From positions 1 to 6,632 of the forward strand of contig JAKAMV010000591.1 in the NCBI GenBank assembly GCA_021812735.1: DNA of 6,632 bases, read 5' to 3'. Under the pieces are notes generated by a model that ran no database searches, had not been told where the DNA came from, and saw nothing but the letters and a program-made list of their open reading frames with translations. Origin of the DNA: Chloroflexota bacterium (GTDB lineage Bacteria; Chloroflexota; Limnocylindria; Limnocylindrales; CSP1-4). Shown one piece after another: positions 4,219 through 6,632 of this stretch; the stretch's first letter is position 1; every line of letters begins with the position of its first letter. The translations under genes and the position numbers were made by a program.

Positions 4219-6356
4219 ACGCCCTCCGCGACCGCCGCTCGACGGTCGGCCTCCGTCGGCCCGGGCAGCTCGACCACCAGGTCCGCGAGCTCGTCGTAGC
4301 GGGACGAGCCCGTGAGATAGAGAACCTGGAGATCTCCCGCGATCTGCCGGAGCAGTGCGATCGCACGCGCCGCGCGCGCATCGTCGAAGGTGACGAAGGG
4401 ATCGTCGAGCACCAACGGCGGGCGACGGTCGCCGGTCACCTGGCGGGCGAGCGCGAGGCGCCCCGCGATGTAGGCCAGGGCGAGCGTCGACTCGGACAGG
4501 GCCCGTGCGTCGACCCAGTCTCCGCGCTCCGGCGACCAGAGCCGGACCGCCAGGTCCGCGTCGTCCACGGCCACGCGTCGATAGCGACCATCCGTGATCT
4601 GCTCGATGTCGCGCTCCATCCGTCGCTCGACGAAGCGGGCCGCCTGGCGCACCGTGGCCTGTTCGGCGGCGCGGAGCGCCTCCAATGTGCCGGCGAGGAT
4701 GCGGCGACGACGCGCCAGGCGGTCCTGGCGCACTCGCGCATCCGCCAGGGTCTCCCCCAGCGCCGCCACGGCATCCGCGTCGGCCGGGTTCGCTTCGACC
4801 CGAGCGCGGGCCGCCGCGACCGCTTCGCGCGCTCGCGAACGAGCGGCCTCACCGGCGGCCACGGCCGCGTCGTAGCGCGCGCGGTGGCCAGCGGGGTGCT
4901 TGCCGATCTCGCCCATCTCGGCCAGCCGTTGGCGCCGCAGTTCGGCCTCCGCCGCAGCCCGATCGCGGAGCACCGCGACATCCTCGGTGACCGGCGGATC
5001 GCCCAGCAGCGTCGCGAACTCGGCCCGCAGCTGCTCGAGTCGCGCGACGTGCGCCTCCTCCTCGGCCAGCAGCCCCTCCGCCGCCGCGAAGTCCTTGACG
5101 CCCAGTCCTGCCAGCTGCGCTTCGCGCGCCCTCTCGTTCTGCCGGAGCTGCTCCTCGACGACCGAGCGGCCGCGCAGGCGCCGGTTGACCTGCTCCTCCC
5201 GCAGGTGGTTCTGGTAGTTCACGTCGAAGGCGAGCCGGCGGCGCCAGAGCGCAAACGCCGCGCAGATGACGCCGAGCAGCGCGACCAAGAAGCCGATCGC
5301 CGTCTGGGCGCTGAACGCCACCACGCCGACGCCGAGCGCCGCGAAGAGAATCGCCGCGACGGCGAACGGCCGCCAGCGCGGCGCCGGCAGCATGATCTCG
5401 CCCGGGACCGTGACCTCGTCGCCGAGCTCGGCCTTCAGCTCGGCGATGGTCGCCTCCAGGTCACGGAGGCGCTTGGTCCCCTCCCGGAGCACCGCGAGCG
5501 GGAGGGTCGAGGGGTGCGTCGACTCCCGCTTCTCGATCTCGTCGCGGACCACCACCGCGCGCTGGAAGCGCTCGTAGCGAGCTTCCGCCTCCTCTTGCTC
5601 GCTCAGCAGCTGGACAGCTTCGTCTGCGGCCGCCAACATCTCACGGTCGCTCTCGAGCTGCGCCTCGATCTCGGCGAGCTCGGTCTGCGCCGTCCAGAGC
5701 GCCTCCTGGTCCTCCAGCTGACTGCGCAGCTCGGCCTCGCCCCGCGCCACCTCGGCCTCCAGCCGCGCGACCTCCGCCTGGGCGGCGGCCAGCGGGCCGG
5801 GAGCGGGCAGGCCGGCCCCGTCGATCGTGTCGAGTTGAGCGGCCAGGTCGCGCAGGTTGCGCGCAAAGGCGCGGTCGCCCGCCGAAACAACCGCCGCCAG
5901 CCGTTCCCGCAGGGCGTGGTCGTCGCTGGCCAACCCGGCCAGGTCGGCGTGATCGAGCACCGCCGTCGACCGGAAGAACGCCAGCGTCGGGAGCCCCGTC
6001 AGCTCCGCAAGTCGAGCCTCCGCCGCCTCGCCCTCCAGACGTCCGTCCGGGACGTGCAGCACGACGCTCCCGGCGCCCGAGCCGAACGTGCGCGTCAGCC
6101 GGAACGAGCGCTCCTCATCGCCGTCTGCCTCCACCTCGAGCTCGATCGACACGGCCGCGGCGGCGGGCGCTTGCCAGCGCCGCACTTGCGCCGCACCATC
6201 ATCGGTCCGGCCGTACAGCGCCAGTTCGATGGCGCGGCGCAGCGTGGACTTCCCGGCTTCGTTGGGACCTCGGATCACGGTCAAGCCCGGAGCCGGCCGC
6301 AGTTCGAAGTCCGCCAGCCGCTGGACGTTCGACAGATGAAGACGAGTGATGCGCAT
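4215..6356 (-). CDS. SbcC/YhaN-like ATPase with membrane hairpin
   Basis: A complete 713-residue protein of the Rad50/SbcC/YhaN class. The N-terminal ATPase lobe carries Walker A GPNEAGKST (30-38) after RLHLSNVQRL. Long Glu/Ala/Arg-rich coiled-coil arms run at about 188-285 and 380-590. Between them lie two membrane helices (about 331-349 and 353-371) flanked by PRWRP and WRRR. The C-terminal lobe has the signature segment LSESTLALAYIAGRLAL (620-636), Walker B LVLDD (648-652), a D-loop PFVTFDD and a final TGSSRYDEL (682-690). There is no CxxC zinc hook: the only cysteine, C365, is in a helix. The membrane hairpin therefore takes the place of the hook at the coil apex, as I recall for Bacillus YhaN. 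The upstream partner looks SbcD-like, so a membrane-tethered DNA end-processing complex is the likely role. Departures from consensus are H136 where the Q-loop Gln is expected, Ser for Gly in the signature, and no His at the switch position. ATP-driven nuclease partnership is inferred from the family. Confidence 0.88.
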   Translation of the reverse strand: MRITRLHLSNVQRLADFELRPAPGLTVIRGPNEAGKSTLRRAIELALYGRTDDGAAQVRRWQAPAAAAVSIELEVEADGDEERSFRLTRTFGSGAGSVVLHVPDGRLEGEAAEARLAELTGLPTLAFFRSTAVLDHADLAGLASDDHALRERLAAVVSAGDRAFARNLRDLAAQLDTIDGAGLPAPGPLAAAQAEVARLEAEVARGEAELRSQLEDQEALWTAQTELAEIEAQLESDREMLAAADEAVQLLSEQEEAEARYERFQRAVVVRDEIEKRESTHPSTLPLAVLREGTKRLRDLEATIAELKAELGDEVTVPGEIMLPAPRWRPFAVAAILFAALGVGVVAFSAQTAIGFLVALLGVICAAFALWRRRLAFDVNYQNHLREEQVNRRLRGRSVVEEQLRQNERAREAQLAGLGVKDFAAAEGLLAEEEAHVARLEQLRAEFATLLGDPPVTEDVAVLRDRAAAEAELRRQRLAEMGEIGKHPAGHRARYDAAVAAGEAARSRAREAVAAARARVEANPADADAVAALGETLADARVRQDRLARRRRILAGTLEALRAAEQATVRQAARFVERRMERDIEQITDGRYRRVAVDDADLAVRLWSPERGDWVDARALSESTLALAYIAGRLALARQVTGDRRPPLVLDDPFVTFDDARAARAIALLRQIAGDLQVLYLTGSSRYDELADLVVELPGPTEADRRAAVAEGV
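4222..4227 (-). promoter_or_regulatory. Ribosome binding site supporting a CTG start
   Basis: Read on the minus strand this is GGAGGG, ending 3 bases before the CTG at 4218. The spacing is short but workable. The tract lies inside the last codons of the ATPase gene, as expected for coupled translation. It is the main evidence, with the CTGA overlap, for the unusual start. Confidence 0.5.
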
Positions 6357-6361
6357 GCTCG

Positions 6362-6368
6362 CCTCCTT
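6362..6368 (-). promoter_or_regulatory. Strong Shine-Dalgarno of the ATPase gene
   Basis: On the minus strand AAGGAGG lies 5 bases before ATG 6356 and begins within the TGA stop of the preceding gene. It fixes the ATPase start and shows that the two genes are read from one transcript. Confidence 0.85.
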
Positions 6369-6632
6369 CAGACCGGCATGCCGGTCGAGCTGGCGAGAAG
6401 CCGCAGGCCAAGGTCGAGCTGTTCGCGGAGCTCGTGCGCCTCCTCCTCGCGTCCCTCGGCGACGGCGTTCGCGATCCGAACGCCGAGATCCCGTACGAAC
6501 GCCCCCGCGATCGACTCGGCGGCCGGCGGCTGGCCTGCGGGCTCTGCCGGCAGCGACGCGTCGCGGATGCGCAGGTGCAGGAAGCCGGGGCCGAGCTGCG
6601 CCTCGAGGGCCGCTTCGTCGAGATGCAGCCCG
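6368..6632 (-). CDS. C-terminal part of probable SbcD-like nuclease
   Basis: An open frame enters at the right edge and ends at TGA 6370-6368, giving the last 87 or so residues of a protein whose catalytic part lies outside the window. The visible tail includes LGPGFLHLRIRD, then ESIAGAFVRDLGVRIANA, then a Glu-rich helix with LREQLDLGLRLL. This resembles the C-terminal region of metallophosphoesterase proteins annotated as SbcCD nuclease subunit or YhaO-like. None of the metal-binding motifs of that family (DxH, GDxxD, GNHD) can be seen because they are N-terminal. The assignment rests on this tail and on the position directly before an SbcC/YhaN-like ATPase, the usual order of such pairs. 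The stop codon touches the ATPase ribosome site, so the two are co-transcribed. It could instead be another partner protein, but no other candidate fits as well. Confidence 0.6.
   Translation of the reverse strand, partial: GLHLDEAALEAQLGPGFLHLRIRDASLPAEPAGQPPAAESIAGAFVRDLGVRIANAVAEGREEEAHELREQLDLGLRLLASSTGMPV

Noticed and set aside
3218..4381. 387-residue minus-strand open frame over the EamA gene
   Set aside because: The overlapping frame at 3370-4218 carries the EamA repeats and hydrophobic helices; this one is Arg/Gly-rich noise.

Overview
This is a high-GC bacterial chromosomal window. The strong GC bias at third codon positions, and a membrane-anchored SbcC/YhaN-type ATPase next to an SbcD-like nuclease, would suit Chloroflexota or a deep actinobacterial lineage. 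Nothing here fixes the taxon. I see no phage, plasmid, insertion sequence, CRISPR array or RNA gene.

Layout. Plus strand, left half: a complete stand-alone EVE-domain (PUA-like) protein at 66-521; a region at 522-1512 holding a clear zinc-ribbon module (784-about 980) whose downstream part appears to run on in another reading frame to 1364; and a complete 12-helix MFS exporter of the EntS/MFS_3 type at 1513-2796. Minus strand, right half, read right to left: the C-terminal end of a probable SbcD-like metallophosphoesterase (6368-6632, cut by the window edge), a 713-residue SbcC/YhaN-like ATPase with a membrane hairpin in mid-protein (4215-6356), and an EamA-family transporter (3370-4218). These three are packed as an operon, with an 11-bp gap carrying a strong ribosome site and then a 4-bp CTGA overlap.

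The two halves converge on a 573-bp non-coding stretch (2797-3369). It has a probable terminator hairpin after the MFS gene, degenerate 42-bp and exact 10-bp direct repeats, a run of inverted repeats between 3080 and 3244, and three tandem copies of an 18-bp unit just downstream of the EamA gene.

The nuclease and ATPase probably form an SbcCD/YhaO-YhaN-like DNA-processing pair, with the ATPase attached to the membrane. The EamA gene rides on their transcript, with no evident functional link. Its natural start appears to be a CTG codon: the first conventional in-frame start (TTG at 4071) would remove the first two membrane helices. The points most worth following are the unusual ATPase motifs, the CTG start, the repeat-rich convergent spacer, and the frame switch in the zinc-ribbon gene. 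I found no convincing complete new system.
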